This document shows positions 31,714-41,378 of a stretch of DNA of 50,215 bases, in pieces. The notes beneath the pieces were generated by a model. The model did no database searches. It saw only the letters and a program-made list of their open reading frames with translations, and was not told where the DNA came from. The stretch is from Synergistes sp. (GTDB lineage Bacteria; Synergistota; Synergistia; Synergistales; Synergistaceae), in the NCBI GenBank assembly GCA_017537925.1, contig JAFYJW010000003.1, positions 1 through 50,215 of the forward strand, read 5' to 3'. Position 1 is the first letter of the stretch, and each line of letters starts with the position of its first letter. The translations under genes were made by a program, and so were the position numbers.

Positions 31714-33096
31714 CTATTTGGCGCTGCCGGCGATTCCCCTCTCTTCGGGCGTACCGGGGACAAGATTGTCGCATACCGCGGCAAGAATGCCCGCAACAGC
31801 CATCGGCGTTTTAAGCACAGCCCATATCATTCCGCCGAACGTCGTGCCGAGAGCTCCGGTAAAGAGAGCCTGATTCGGTTCGACCCATCCGGGAAGTCCC
31901 ATCGCCATGAGGAATGCAAAGCCGACGATGAGCACGTTGCGCTGGCTGCCCATATCGGCACGCATAAGATTCTGTATTCCGAGCGCGCCTATCGTGCCGA
32001 AGAGCGTGATATAGGCGCCGCCTATTACCGGAGTGGGCATCGTGGCAATAAGGGCTCCGAGCTTGCCTATCAGCGAGAGCAGTATCAGTATGACCGCGCC
32101 GGCCCTCACGACGTAGCGGCTCGCGACGCCCGTCAGCCCTATCAGCCCGATATTTTCCGTATAGGAGGTGGTAGCCACGGAACCAAGCAGACCGGAAAGC
32201 GCGCACATAGCGCCTTCCGCGCCGATGCCGCGGTTGATCTGCGACGGAGTCGGATCGTCTATGCCGGCGGCGTATGAACAGTTATGGTAATCGCCTATAG
32301 ATTCGATCATTACGCAGAAGAAGCCGGCCGCTATCGCGCCCATAGCGAGTCCCGAGAACTTAGGCACGCCCCAGGGCATGAAGAGCCTGTAGCGGAACCA
32401 CGGAGCGTCATATACGCTCTGCAGGTTTATATAGGCCGCGTGTCCCGGAGCAAAGACTCCCGACAGCGACAGAACAAGGCATATAAGATACGCAATAACG
32501 ACAGATCCCAGGACGGCAAATATGTTGAAATATTTGTTTTTGCTGACAAGGCTGAAGAAGAAGACCATCAGCACGACCAAAAGCGATATCGGCCAGAAAT
32601 TCGCCGCGTTGAACTGGATGGCGGTAGGCGCGAGCGAAAAACCGATCGCCATTATCGTAGGACCAATAACGACAGGCGTGATGATCTTTCTTATGCGTCC
32701 GATAAGTTTGCTGTACCCTAAAAGCGAGAGGACGATGCCTCCTGCGAAAAGCGCTCCTCCGACATACTGCATGACCACATCCGGCCCCATGCTCTTATAT
32801 GCGCCGATTATCGTCATAATGGGAGGGATAAAGCTGAAGCTCGAGCCCTGGACAATAGGAAGCCCCGAACCTGTCTTTGGGTGCGTCTGGAAAAGCGTGG
32901 CGATTCCCATGCTGAAATAGACACAGCCGATAAAAGCGCCTATCTGTGCGGTGGTCATGCCCATCGCCGGCCCCAGAACAAGAGGCACGAGCGTCGTGGC
33001 TCCGAAGAGCGTAAGAACATGCTGCGCTCCCGCAAGAATCAAAATAGGCAGAGGCGGACAGTCCTCAATGCCGTAAACCAGTTTTTTCTTTGCCAT
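31714..33096 (-). CDS. Uracil/xanthine permease (NCS2 family)
   Basis: A 460-residue inner-membrane nucleobase:cation symporter of the UraA fold (14 helices expected). QHVLTLFG near residue 25 is the family QH motif in TM1. VQGSSFSFIPP precedes TM3. The substrate-binding Glu of TM8 is in the ESIGDYHN segment and the NxG-type motif is in SYTENIGLIGLTGV. The start is ATG 33096 with GGAGGTG seven bases away. Eight extra codons upstream were rejected because they contain that site. Uracil versus xanthine cannot be settled from sequence. Purine control is suggested by the operator at 33116-33129. Confidence 0.93.
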   Translation of the reverse strand: MAKKKLVYGIEDCPPLPILILAGAQHVLTLFGATTLVPLVLGPAMGMTTAQIGAFIGCVYFSMGIATLFQTHPKTGSGLPIVQGSSFSFIPPIMTIIGAYKSMGPDVVMQYVGGALFAGGIVLSLLGYSKLIGRIRKIITPVVIGPTIMAIGFSLAPTAIQFNAANFWPISLLVVLMVFFFSLVSKNKYFNIFAVLGSVVIAYLICLVLSLSGVFAPGHAAYINLQSVYDAPWFRYRLFMPWGVPKFSGLAMGAIAAGFFCVMIESIGDYHNCSYAAGIDDPTPSQINRGIGAEGAMCALSGLLGSVATTSYTENIGLIGLTGVASRYVVRAGAVILILLSLIGKLGALIATMPTPVIGGAYITLFGTIGALGIQNLMRADMGSQRNVLIVGFAFLMAMGLPGWVEPNQALFTGALGTTFGGMIWAVLKTPMAVAGILAAVCDNLVPGTPEERGIAGSAK

Positions 33097-33115
33097 GTTG
33101 CACCTCCAGAATTTT

Positions 33116-33129
33116 TGCAAACGGTTGCA
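33116..33129 (-). promoter_or_regulatory. LacI/PurR-type operator before the nucleobase permease
   Basis: TGCAA-ACGG-TTGCA is an inverted repeat with the central CG typical of LacI/PurR-family operators (PurR: GCAAnCGnTTnC). It lies about 10-23 bases after the predicted transcription start and would block the permease gene. Confidence 0.5.
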
Positions 33130-33146
33130 GAATTATTCCGAAAAGT

Positions 33147-33152
33147 ATTATA
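33147..33152 (-). promoter_or_regulatory. -10 element of the nucleobase permease promoter
   Basis: A perfect TATAAT on the minus strand, 51 bases before ATG 33096. The matching -35 is weak (TAGCCG at 17 bases, TTGTAG at 20 bases). Confidence 0.5.
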
Positions 33153-33342
33153 GGCGATTTATCCGCTTTCGGCTACAAGGCAAATTCAGCCGGGAAAAGA
33201 CGTCTGTCGGAATGATTCATTCCGCATCTTGCATGCGGCATGATAAAATTACTGCAGCAGCCGCAGAAGTGCCTGCGCGCCTCTTTCACGGCGCGGCAGC
33301 GGGCGGCTGCGGGAAAAAGCATCCGGCGGAGGTGCCCGTAAT

Positions 33343-34953
33343 ATGAAATTTGACCCAACGCGCTACATATATCCTTCACGCCGCACTATCGTCTACGCTT
33401 CGCGCGGCATGGTCGCAACTACTCAGCCCATAGCCGCTCAGGCCGGCATCGAGGCAATGAGGCGCGGCGGCAATGCGGTCGACGCTGCTGTTGCGGCGGC
33501 TGCGGCGCTTACCGTTACGGAACCTGTCAGCAACGGAATAGGGGGAGACGCTTTTGCGATCGTATGGAGCGGCGGACGCCTGTACGGCCTTAATTCAAGC
33601 GGCTGGGCGCCGGCTCTGACCGACGCTGAAAAGCTTCGCGCGAAATACGGCGGCAGCATGCCGCAGTACGGCTGGGATACCGTGACCGTGCCCGGGGCGC
33701 CTGCCGCGTGGGCAGCACTTTCCGCCAGGTTCGGACGGCTGTCGCTCTCCGAAGCGCTGGAACCGGCAGTGCGCTGCGCAAGAGAGGGCTTTCCGGTATC
33801 CACGAATGCTGCCATACTGTGGAAACGGCGCATGGGCGCGATGAAAAAAGAGCTCCGCGGTGAAGAATTCTCAGATATATTCGATACATTCACTTACGGC
33901 GGGAAATATCCCGAGGCAGGAGATATTTGGCGCTGCGAAAATCAGGCACGTACTCTCGAAAAAATTGCGGAAAGCCGTGCCGAAGCTTTTTACCGCGGGG
34001 AGATCGCCGAAATCATAGACGCCTTTTCCCGCAGGACCGGAGGAACGCTGCGCGCAGAAGATCTTGCTTCCTACGAGCCCGAATGGACGGAACCGATCTC
34101 AGTAAATTACAACGGTTACGACATATGGGAGATACCGCCGAACGGACAGGGCATAACCGCACTTATGGCGCTGAACATACTTAAGCGCTTCCGTCTCGGC
34201 GAACGTGAAAGCGTCAGAAGCTACCACCTTCAGATAGAAGCGCTGAAGTCAGCGTTTGCAGAAGCGCTCGCAGAAGTAGCGGACACGCGCTATATGCGCA
34301 AAAGCATATCCGAACTTCTGTCGGACGAACTTGCCGCGCGCCAGGCAGCCAGGATAGACGAAAAGAGGGCGGGGCTTTTCACCCCGGAGGCAGAAAGATC
34401 GGGCGGCACGGTTTATCTTGCCGCGGCAGACGGGGACGGGAACATGGTCTCGATGATACAAAGCAACTATATAGGTTTCGGCTCCGGCGTCTGCGTTCCC
34501 GGCACAGGAATTTCGCTGCACGGACGCGGCGGCAACTTTTCGCTCGAGGAAGGGCATCCCAACTGCGCCGCCCCGCGCAAAAAGCCGTACCACACGATAA
34601 TCCCGGGCTTCATTACTAAAAACGGCGCCCCGGTAGGACCGTTCGGCGTCATGGGGGCCTTCATGCAGCCGCAGGGACACGTGCAGGTGATAACAAACAT
34701 GACGGATTTCGCGCTCAATCCGCAGGAAGCTCTTGACGCGCCGCGCTTCCAGTGGCTCTCCGGCAGAAAAACAGCTTTGGAGCAGAGCGTTCCCGGCCAC
34801 ATAGTCCGCGGGCTCGCCGAGATGGGGCATGATATCAGACTTGACGCAGACAGCATATCATACGGGCGCGGGCAGATAATCGTCCGCACGGAAAGCGGCT
34901 CTCTCGCCGGCGCCACGGAACCCCGGGCCGACGGCTGCGTGGCAGTTTTCTGA
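33343..34953 (+). CDS. Gamma-glutamyltransferase family protein (cytoplasmic type)
   Basis: 536 residues of the Ntn-hydrolase gamma-glutamyltransferase family, which act on gamma-glutamyl amides such as glutathione. VATTQPIAAQAGIEAMRRGGNAVDAAVA (about 24-51) and SNGIGGDAF are conserved N-terminal blocks. The self-cleavage site is Gly-Gly-Thr (in SGGTVYLAAAD, near residue 349), so the Thr becomes the small-subunit nucleophile. HTIIPGF and the glycine-rich G-V-M-G-A-F-M-Q-P-Q-G-H block follow. There is no signal peptide, unlike periplasmic Ggt, so this resembles the cytosolic YwrD-like group. GGAGG lies 10 bases before the ATG. It is monocistronic. Confidence 0.9.
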   Translation: MKFDPTRYIYPSRRTIVYASRGMVATTQPIAAQAGIEAMRRGGNAVDAAVAAAAALTVTEPVSNGIGGDAFAIVWSGGRLYGLNSSGWAPALTDAEKLRAKYGGSMPQYGWDTVTVPGAPAAWAALSARFGRLSLSEALEPAVRCAREGFPVSTNAAILWKRRMGAMKKELRGEEFSDIFDTFTYGGKYPEAGDIWRCENQARTLEKIAESRAEAFYRGEIAEIIDAFSRRTGGTLRAEDLASYEPEWTEPISVNYNGYDIWEIPPNGQGITALMALNILKRFRLGERESVRSYHLQIEALKSAFAEALAEVADTRYMRKSISELLSDELAARQAARIDEKRAGLFTPEAERSGGTVYLAAADGDGNMVSMIQSNYIGFGSGVCVPGTGISLHGRGGNFSLEEGHPNCAAPRKKPYHTIIPGFITKNGAPVGPFGVMGAFMQPQGHVQVITNMTDFALNPQEALDAPRFQWLSGRKTALEQSVPGHIVRGLAEMGHDIRLDADSISYGRGQIIVRTESGSLAGATEPRADGCVAVF

Positions 34954-34988
34954 AATTTTGCAAAATTTTTCTCCGCAGAATATAATTA

Positions 34989-35018
34989 TTGACGAGCAGA
35001 AGAGAATTAGCGTATTAT
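34989..35018 (+). promoter_or_regulatory. Promoter for the mutA-mutB-meaB operon
   Basis: TTGACG (34989-34994), 18-base spacer, TATTAT (35013-35018). Transcription would begin near 35025, just before the cobalamin riboswitch. Confidence 0.65.
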
Positions 35019-35044
35019 TACTGCGTATAAAAAATTATATAACG

Positions 35045-35185
35045 CTGCAGAAGCTGGGAATCAGGTGCAATTCCTGAACGGCCCCGCCACTGTAAGCCGC
35101 GACGATATCGCATATGCCACTGAGTTTTTCGGGAAGGCGCGATGGAGGATGAACGGCAAGCCAGGATACCGCTCTGCGCGAAGTT
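35045..35185 (+). ncRNA. Cobalamin riboswitch upstream of methylmalonyl-CoA mutase
   Basis: Core elements occur in order: GGTGCAATTCC, CGGCCCCGCCACTGTAA (35078-35095), GCCACTG (35115-35121), GGGAAGGCGCGATGGA (35130-35146) and the B12 box AAGCCAGGATACCGC (35158-35172). A terminator follows at 35251-35278. GGGCGGGGGTTT (35202-35213) could pair with the terminator's left arm as an antiterminator. Confidence 0.92.
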
Positions 35186-35250
35186 GCAGCAATTCCTGCG
35201 CGGGCGGGGGTTTCTTGATGCGTTTAACGCAACTTTCAGCCACAGCAACT

Positions 35251-35278
35251 AAAACCGCCCGCAGGGCGGTTTTTTTTC
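35251..35278 (+). terminator. Riboswitch-linked terminator before mutA
   Basis: AAAACCGCCC-GCA-GGGCGGTTTTTTTT forms a strong terminator 35 bases before mutA, so the riboswitch most likely controls transcription. Confidence 0.9.
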
Positions 35279-35312
35279 GCCCGCCAATTTTTTAGCGAAG
35301 GGAAGCATTCAT

Positions 35313-37508
35313 ATGAGCGAAACAGAGGTGAAGACGAGCCTGATCCCGCCGGTCTCTTTCGAAGAGTTCGCGCCTCCTTCACGCGAGGGATGGCACGATG
35401 AAGCGGTAGCGGCTCTGAAAGGCGCGCCTTTTGAAAAACGTATGTACACTCCTACATACGAAGGCATAACGCTTGAACCCATCTATACTCTGGCAGACCT
35501 CGAAGGGCTGCAGGGCATCGACGGTCTGCCCGGGGAAGCGCCTTTCCTGCGCGGTACGGAAAGCGCCGGCTACATGGCTTCTCCATGGAAGATAGCGCAG
35601 GGTACGGCAAGCGTTCTGCCTGGCGAAGCCAACAAAGCGGTAAAGCACGAGCTCGCAAAAGGAGCGACCGTGCTGAATTTTGAGCTCGACAAATGCACTA
35701 AATGCGGCTTAGACCCTGACAGCTCCCTTTTCCAAGGCGACTACAGGGGAGTTTCTCTTTCGACGCTGAAAGACGCGGACGAACTGCTCGACGGCCTTGA
35801 TTTCACAAAGACCCCGCTCCATATATACGCAGGCGCGTCCGCAGTGCCGGTGCTTGCGCTTATAGCGGCGCGCTCGCGCGCACACGGTGAAGGGGAAAAG
35901 TTTAAAGAAGCCGTCGGATGCATCGGCGCAGATCCTTTGGGAGAGCTTGCGGAAAACGGAGAACTTCCGCTCCCGCTCGATGAGCTGTACGATGAAATGG
36001 CTCTTGCGATAAAGTGGGCGGAAGAGAACGCGCCGAAGCTTAAGACGATACTCGTAAGAGGAGACGTCTACCACAACGGCGGAGCTTCCGCGACACAGGA
36101 AACAGGATATGCGATGAGCGCTGCCGCAGCATATATAAGGGCTATGCAGATCCGCGGCGTGGCGCCTGAAACAACAGTCAAACATATCAAGTTCAGCTTC
36201 TCGCTGGGCACTAACTTCTTCATGGAGATAGCGCGTCTGCGCGCCGCCAGAACGGTATGGGCGCAGATAACGGAAGCGTTCGGGATGGACGAAGAAAAAT
36301 ACGGCAAAATAGACGTCTACGCCCGGACGTCACGCTTTACTCCTACCGTTTACGACCCGTATGTCAACATACTCCGCTCAACGACGCAGGCTTTCTCTGG
36401 CGCGGTCGGCGGAGTGGGCGAGATGCAGGTTACCTGCTTCGACGACGCAGTGCGCCCGGGCGGCGAATTGTCGCAGCGCATCGCAAGAAACATCCAGATA
36501 ATGCTGCAGACCGAATTCGATATGCTGCAGCCTGTCGACCCGGCAGGCGGTTCATGGTATGTAGAAAACCTCACCGCAAAATGCGCCGAGGCGATACTCG
36601 CCGTCATACAGAAGGTCGAAAGCAACGGCGGCATGTACAGCGCGCTTAAATCCGCCGCAGTGCAGGATGACATAGAAAAAACGCTGAAAGAGCGCCTGAA
36701 GAACCTTGCCACACGCAAAGACCGCGCGGTGGGCACGAATATGTACCCGAACACGCTGGAAAAGCCTCTTGATCAAACTTCGCCCAAAGCAGAGACGCTG
36801 TACGCCGAAAGAGCGAAGGCTCTCTCCGATTTCCGGAGCAAAGCCGACGCCGGGCGCGTTGCGGAGTCTCTTGAGAAGGTCCTTCAGAGCGTGCATGACG
36901 GAGACGCGAAGTTCATTGACGCGGTAATAGAAGCCTGCACGGCCGGAGCGACGACAGGCGATGTAAGAAAAGCGCTCAACGACGGCTTCAGCGGCAGCGA
37001 AAGCGTAAAAGCGATAGGGCTGCACCGCTGGACGGAAGAGTTCGAGGAACTGCGCCGCAGGACCGAGGAATTCACTGAACGCACCGGCAAAAGCATCCGC
37101 ATATTCCTCGCCAACATGGGACCGATCCCGCAGCACAAGGCGCGCGCCGATTTCAGCACCGGCTTTATGGAAGTCGCACACTTTGAGGTGCTGAAAAACA
37201 ACGGCTTCCCGACTCCTGAAGAGGCCGTTAAGGCCGCCGTCGAATCGGGTGCAAATGTAACGGTGATCTGCTCCACGGACGACACATATCCGGAGCTCGT
37301 GCCGGCCGTAGCGAGCGGCATAAAGAAAGCGGCTCCCGATATGCGGATCATTCTTGCCGGAGCTCCGGCTCCCGAGTTCAAGGATCAGTACCTTGAAGCA
37401 GGCGTGGACGATTTCATACATGTACGGGCAAACTGCTACGCAATACTGAGATCCATACAGGACAGCGCAATAAAAGCAGCGGAGTCCGACGGAGGTGAGA
37501 AAGCATAA
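35313..37508 (+). CDS. mutA: Methylmalonyl-CoA mutase small (beta) subunit
   Basis: 731 residues. The non-catalytic partner of MutB in interconversion of succinyl-CoA and methylmalonyl-CoA. It has the TIM-barrel region and a C-terminal flavodoxin-like domain, but the B12-ligating Asp-x-His-x2-Gly is absent. The equivalent place reads [15 protein letters not shown]. This is normal for the small subunit of heterodimeric mutases, so the gene is not decayed. AAGGGAAG lies before ATG 35313. The stop shares one base with the mutB ATG. Control comes from the cobalamin riboswitch and terminator directly upstream. Confidence 0.95.
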   Translation: MSETEVKTSLIPPVSFEEFAPPSREGWHDEAVAALKGAPFEKRMYTPTYEGITLEPIYTLADLEGLQGIDGLPGEAPFLRGTESAGYMASPWKIAQGTASVLPGEANKAVKHELAKGATVLNFELDKCTKCGLDPDSSLFQGDYRGVSLSTLKDADELLDGLDFTKTPLHIYAGASAVPVLALIAARSRAHGEGEKFKEAVGCIGADPLGELAENGELPLPLDELYDEMALAIKWAEENAPKLKTILVRGDVYHNGGASATQETGYAMSAAAAYIRAMQIRGVAPETTVKHIKFSFSLGTNFFMEIARLRAARTVWAQITEAFGMDEEKYGKIDVYARTSRFTPTVYDPYVNILRSTTQAFSGAVGGVGEMQVTCFDDAVRPGGELSQRIARNIQIMLQTEFDMLQPVDPAGGSWYVENLTAKCAEAILAVIQKVESNGGMYSALKSAAVQDDIEKTLKERLKNLATRKDRAVGTNMYPNTLEKPLDQTSPKAETLYAERAKALSDFRSKADAGRVAESLEKVLQSVHDGDAKFIDAVIEACTAGATTGDVRKALNDGFSGSESVKAIGLHRWTEEFEELRRRTEEFTERTGKSIRIFLANMGPIPQHKARADFSTGFMEVAHFEVLKNNGFPTPEEAVKAAVESGANVTVICSTDDTYPELVPAVASGIKKAAPDMRIILAGAPAPEFKDQYLEAGVDDFIHVRANCYAILRSIQDSAIKAAESDGGEKA

Positions 37509-39709
37509 TGCCGTTCATAAATCCCGACCTTACAAAGCTCAAGCTGAATATGGAGCCGAAACACAAGATCACTTTCGAAGAGTGGAAACGCCGCATAGAG
37601 AAAGAAACGGGAAAATCCTTTGAGAGCCTGCTTCACCGCACGATGGAGCAGATAGACGTAGCGCCGCTTTACACAAGAAGCGCTTACGACGGCATGAACC
37701 ACCTTGCCTATATGCCTGGTATCCCGCCGTTCCTGCGCGGGCCGTATCCCACTATGTACGTCACCCGTCCGTGGACCGTGCGTCAGTACGCCGGATTCTC
37801 TACGGCCGAGGAAAGCAACGCTTTCTACCGCCGCAACCTTGCAGCCGGACAGAAAGGTCTTTCGATAGCATTTGACCTTGCCACGCACCGCGGCTACGAC
37901 TCAGACCACCCGCGCGTCGTGGGAGACGTCGGAAAGGCCGGAGTCGCCGTCGACTCCATCCTTGACATGGAGATACTCTTCTCGGGCATTCCGCTTGGTC
38001 AGATGTCGGTCTCGATGACGATGAACGGCGCGGTGCTTCCCGTTCTTGCGTTCTACATCGTCGCGGCCGAAGAGCAGGGCGTCGACAAATCAGTGCTGTC
38101 GGGCACGATTCAGAACGACATACTGAAAGAGTTCATGGTGCGCAACACATATATCTACCCGCCGGCGCCGTCGATGAGGATAATAGGCGACATCTTCTCC
38201 TACACGTCGCGCAACATGCCGAAATTCAACAGCATAAGCATTTCAGGCTACCATATGCAGGAAGCGGGAGCCACTGCCGACATAGAGCTGGGCTACACGC
38301 TCGCCGACGGCCTCGAATATATACGCACCGGCATCCAGGCGGGGCTTTCGGTCGACGATTTCGCGCCGCGCCTTTCATTCTTCTGGGCGATCGGAAAGAA
38401 TTACTTCATGGAAGTCGCCAAGATGCGCGCCGGACGCATGCTGTGGGCCAAGATAGTCAAGCAGTTCGGTCCAAAGAAGGCCAAGTCGATGGCGCTGCGC
38501 ACGCACTCGCAGACGTCCGGATGGAGCCTCACCGCACAGGATCCGTTCAACAACGTCGCGCGCACCTGCGTCGAAGCTATGGCGGCGGCGCTCGGCCACA
38601 CTCAGTCGCTGCACACCAACGCTCTTGACGAGGCCATAGCGCTGCCTACGGACTTCTCGGCGCGCATAGCCCGCAACACGCAGCTCTACATACAGGATGA
38701 AACGAGCGTCTGCAAGGTCATCGACCCGTGGGGCGGCTCATATTACGTCGAAGCGCTGACAGACGAGCTGATACGCCGCGCCTGGGCCCATATACAGGAA
38801 GTCGAATCGCTCGGCGGCATGTCCAAAGCCATCGAAACAGGACTGCCGAAGATGCGCATCGAGGAAGCGGCGGCACGCAGGCAGGCGCGCATTGACTCCG
38901 GAAGCGAAAAGATAATCGGGGTCAACGCGATGCAGCTTGAACAGGAAGACCCGATAGACATACTGGAGGTCGACAACACGGCGGTCCGCGAGGCTCAGAT
39001 AGCGCGTCTTGCCAAGCTGCGCGCGAACAGGAACCAGGAAGAAGTTGACAAGTGGCTGGACGCTATAACCAAATCAGTGGACACCGGCGAAGGCAACCTG
39101 CTCGAGCTTGCGGTGGAAGCAGCGCGTGCCCGTGCCAGCCTTGGCGAGATATCATACGCGATAGAAAAAGTTACCGGAAGGCATAAGGCAGTGATACGTT
39201 CAATATCAGGAGTTTACAGCAGCGAATTCGCGGAAGATGAAATAATAGCGGAAGTCCGCAAAATGACGGACGAATTCGAAGAGCGCGAAGGACGCCGTCC
39301 GCGCATAATGGTCGCCAAGATGGGACAGGACGGACACGACAGAGGCGCCAAGGTCGTAGCTACGGCCTACGCGGATATGGGCTTCGACGTGGACATCGGA
39401 CCGCTCTTCCAGACGCCGGAAGAGACCGCGCAGGACGCGGTGGACAACGACGTGCACATCGTAGGGATGAGCTCGCTGGCCGCGGGACACAAGACGCTTC
39501 TGCCGCAGCTCGTGGAAGAGCTCAAAAAGCGCGGAAGGGGCGACATCATGGTCGTAGCCGGCGGCGTCATACCGGCCCAGGACTATCAGTTCCTGTACGA
39601 TCACGGCGCGTCCGCGATATTCGGCCCCGGTACGGTGATTCCGGTCGCCGCGAAGGAAATGCTCACGATTCTGAACAAGCGCCTCGCCGCGGCGGAAGCC
39701 GGTGCCTAA
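37508..39709 (+). CDS. mutB: Methylmalonyl-CoA mutase large (alpha) subunit, catalytic
   Basis: 733 residues, the adenosylcobalamin-binding catalytic subunit. The substrate barrel fills residues 1 to about 560, with YPTMY near 80 and [11 protein letters not shown] near 330. The C-terminal B12 domain has D608-G-H610-D-R-G613, where His610 is the lower cobalt ligand, then [11 protein letters not shown] and GGVIP. Numbering matches the Propionibacterium enzyme closely. In a fermenter it would serve the succinate-propionate route or catabolism of branched amino acids. It sits between mutA and meaB with one-base spacing. Confidence 0.97.
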   Translation: MPFINPDLTKLKLNMEPKHKITFEEWKRRIEKETGKSFESLLHRTMEQIDVAPLYTRSAYDGMNHLAYMPGIPPFLRGPYPTMYVTRPWTVRQYAGFSTAEESNAFYRRNLAAGQKGLSIAFDLATHRGYDSDHPRVVGDVGKAGVAVDSILDMEILFSGIPLGQMSVSMTMNGAVLPVLAFYIVAAEEQGVDKSVLSGTIQNDILKEFMVRNTYIYPPAPSMRIIGDIFSYTSRNMPKFNSISISGYHMQEAGATADIELGYTLADGLEYIRTGIQAGLSVDDFAPRLSFFWAIGKNYFMEVAKMRAGRMLWAKIVKQFGPKKAKSMALRTHSQTSGWSLTAQDPFNNVARTCVEAMAAALGHTQSLHTNALDEAIALPTDFSARIARNTQLYIQDETSVCKVIDPWGGSYYVEALTDELIRRAWAHIQEVESLGGMSKAIETGLPKMRIEEAAARRQARIDSGSEKIIGVNAMQLEQEDPIDILEVDNTAVREAQIARLAKLRANRNQEEVDKWLDAITKSVDTGEGNLLELAVEAARARASLGEISYAIEKVTGRHKAVIRSISGVYSSEFAEDEIIAEVRKMTDEFEEREGRRPRIMVAKMGQDGHDRGAKVVATAYADMGFDVDIGPLFQTPEETAQDAVDNDVHIVGMSSLAAGHKTLLPQLVEELKKRGRGDIMVVAGGVIPAQDYQFLYDHGASAIFGPGTVIPVAAKEMLTILNKRLAAAEAGA

Positions 39710-39710
39710 A

Positions 39711-40874
39711 ATGGAAGAAGGATCCCTCCGCCAGCCGCAGAACACGCGTCCGGAATGGCAGCCCGAGGGCGCAGGGTCCGAGTATGCCTGCTCAGTTATG
39801 CCCGGGATTCCTCTTTCCCAGGACAGCTGCAATACACGGGTGCTGAACGAGACCAAAGCGGCGCAGAGGAAAGTTCTTTCTGCGGATGATTACGCGGAAG
39901 GGATCATTTCAGGGGACAGAGTGATGCTGTCGCGCGCGATCACTGTAATAGAAAGCAACGCGCCGAAGCATTTTGAGCTGGGTCAGGAAATAATACAGAA
40001 AATACTCCCCCGTACAGGCGGAGCCATGCGCATAGGCATCACGGGAGTGCCGGGCGCCGGAAAAAGTACTTTTATCGAAGCGTTCGGCACATACCTGGCC
40101 GACTGCGGGCACAAAGTGGCGGTGCTTGCCGTCGACCCTTCGAGTTCGCTGACAAAAGGCAGCATACTCGGAGACAAGACGCGCATGGAAAATCTGGCGC
40201 GGCAGAAAAACGCCTTTATAAGGCCGTCTCCTTCCGGCGGATCGCTGGGCGGCGTCACAAGAAAAAGCAGGGAAACGATGCTGCTCTGCGAAGCCGCCGG
40301 ATATGACACGATACTTGTGGAAACGGTAGGCGTCGGACAGAGCGAGACGATGGTGCGCCAGATGGTGGATTATTTTTTAGTCATCGTCATAACGGGCGCG
40401 GGCGACGAACTTCAGGGCATAAAAAAAGGAATCATCGAGCTTGCCGACAGCATACTCGTGAACAAAGCCGACGGCGACAACAAGATGAAAGCCCTGATGG
40501 CACGCGCAGATTACGAGCAGATACTCCACTACCTGCGGCAGCCGACAGAAGGCTGGCAAACGAAGGCATACACCTGCTCGTCGATAACAGGCGAGGGTAT
40601 ACCGGAGATGTGGAGCGTAATAGAGGATTTCCGCGATAACGTTTCAAAGTCGGGAATTCTCATAAAGCGGCGCAAGGAACAGACGATCGAATGGGTTCGC
40701 GCAATGGCTGCCGAATATCTTCAGAATCGGATAGCCCGCTGTGACGAGCTCACAAAGCAAAGGGAAGAGATCGAGAGGAGGGTGATCGAGGGGGCAATTA
40801 CTCCGACGACTGCGGCCAAAGAGCTGACAGAGTCAATGGAAAAACTGCTCTTCACAAACGCAGACGAAACATAA
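39711..40874 (+). CDS. meaB: MeaB/ArgK-type GTPase, methylmalonyl-CoA mutase chaperone
   Basis: A G3E-family GTPase that protects and reloads the mutase with cobalamin. GITGVPGAGKSTF is Walker A, AVDPSSSLTKGSILGDKTRM is the family block, ETVGVGQSE is switch II and VNKADGD is the base-recognition motif. From ATG 39711 it is 387 residues, about 50-60 longer at the N terminus than most. The extra segment (about residues 1-50) is polar, Gln/Pro/Ser-rich and probably flexible. GTG 39702, overlapping mutB, is an alternative start. It ends the operon, and a hairpin (40911-40950) follows. Confidence 0.93.
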   Translation: MEEGSLRQPQNTRPEWQPEGAGSEYACSVMPGIPLSQDSCNTRVLNETKAAQRKVLSADDYAEGIISGDRVMLSRAITVIESNAPKHFELGQEIIQKILPRTGGAMRIGITGVPGAGKSTFIEAFGTYLADCGHKVAVLAVDPSSSLTKGSILGDKTRMENLARQKNAFIRPSPSGGSLGGVTRKSRETMLLCEAAGYDTILVETVGVGQSETMVRQMVDYFLVIVITGAGDELQGIKKGIIELADSILVNKADGDNKMKALMARADYEQILHYLRQPTEGWQTKAYTCSSITGEGIPEMWSVIEDFRDNVSKSGILIKRRKEQTIEWVRAMAAEYLQNRIARCDELTKQREEIERRVIEGAITPTTAAKELTESMEKLLFTNADET

Positions 40875-40910
40875 CAAACGACTAAAAACCACACACACTT
40901 AAATTCCGGG

Positions 40911-40950
40911 GCGATATGTGCCGGCCCGCACAACCGGCGCATATCGCTTT
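40911..40950 (+). terminator. Probable terminator of the mut operon
   Basis: A long stem GCGATATGTGCCGG/CCGGCGCATATCGC with a 9-base loop is followed by only TTT, so termination may be partial. The following 130 bases up to the next promoter show no gene. Confidence 0.55.
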
Positions 40951-41083
40951 GGGAAACCAGCGGCTGCTTTATATCTTTACCTTACTGTCAAAAAGAAACT
41001 GCATGGCGCAGAGATGAGAATGCCGCTCAAGTGCGGATATATCTGTATGCCGGGCTGTGCGGAAGCAATGCCTGTCTGACAAA

Positions 41084-41112
41084 TTGACAAATAACAGAGG
41101 TAATGATATTTT
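41084..41112 (+). promoter_or_regulatory. Promoter for the BtuB-like receptor operon
   Basis: A perfect TTGACA (41084-41089), a 17-base spacer and TATTTT (41107-41112). Confidence 0.65.
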
Positions 41113-41114
41113 CT

Positions 41115-41270
41115 GGTAGAAATAGATTCCCCGCTGAGTACGGGAATCCGGTTAAAAGCCGGAACGGCCCCTGCCGCCGTGATCGGGACGAAAGCGCATG
41201 ATGCCATTGCATAAAGCGAGAAGGCGCGCTGTTAGGATGACCGAGAGTCGGAAAACCTGCTGCGGAGGAC
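41115..41270 (+). ncRNA. Cobalamin riboswitch upstream of the TonB-dependent receptor
   Basis: Conserved pieces occur in order: GGGAATCCGGT (41142-41152), AAAAGCCGGAACGGCCCCTGCCGCC, GATGCCATTGC (41199-41210), GAAGGCGCGCT and the B12 box GAGTCGGAAAACCTGC (41245-41260). There is no T-run afterwards. A GCGCGC hairpin (41280-41296) and about 110 more bases lead to the start codon, so translational control is more likely than transcription termination. Confidence 0.88.
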
Positions 41271-41378
41271 CTGGCTTAGCGCGCATGGGGCGCGCGACGT
41301 CGGACAGCCGCTGGGATGATATGCGGCAGACGGTGCAAGCCCCTTCCGCGAATACCGGAATTCACGGAGGTCATTCCA

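Noticed and set aside
35313-37508. mutA as a decayed mutase because it lacks the B12 His motif
   Set aside because: Loss of Asp-x-His-x2-Gly is normal in the small subunit of heterodimeric mutases, and the frame is intact.
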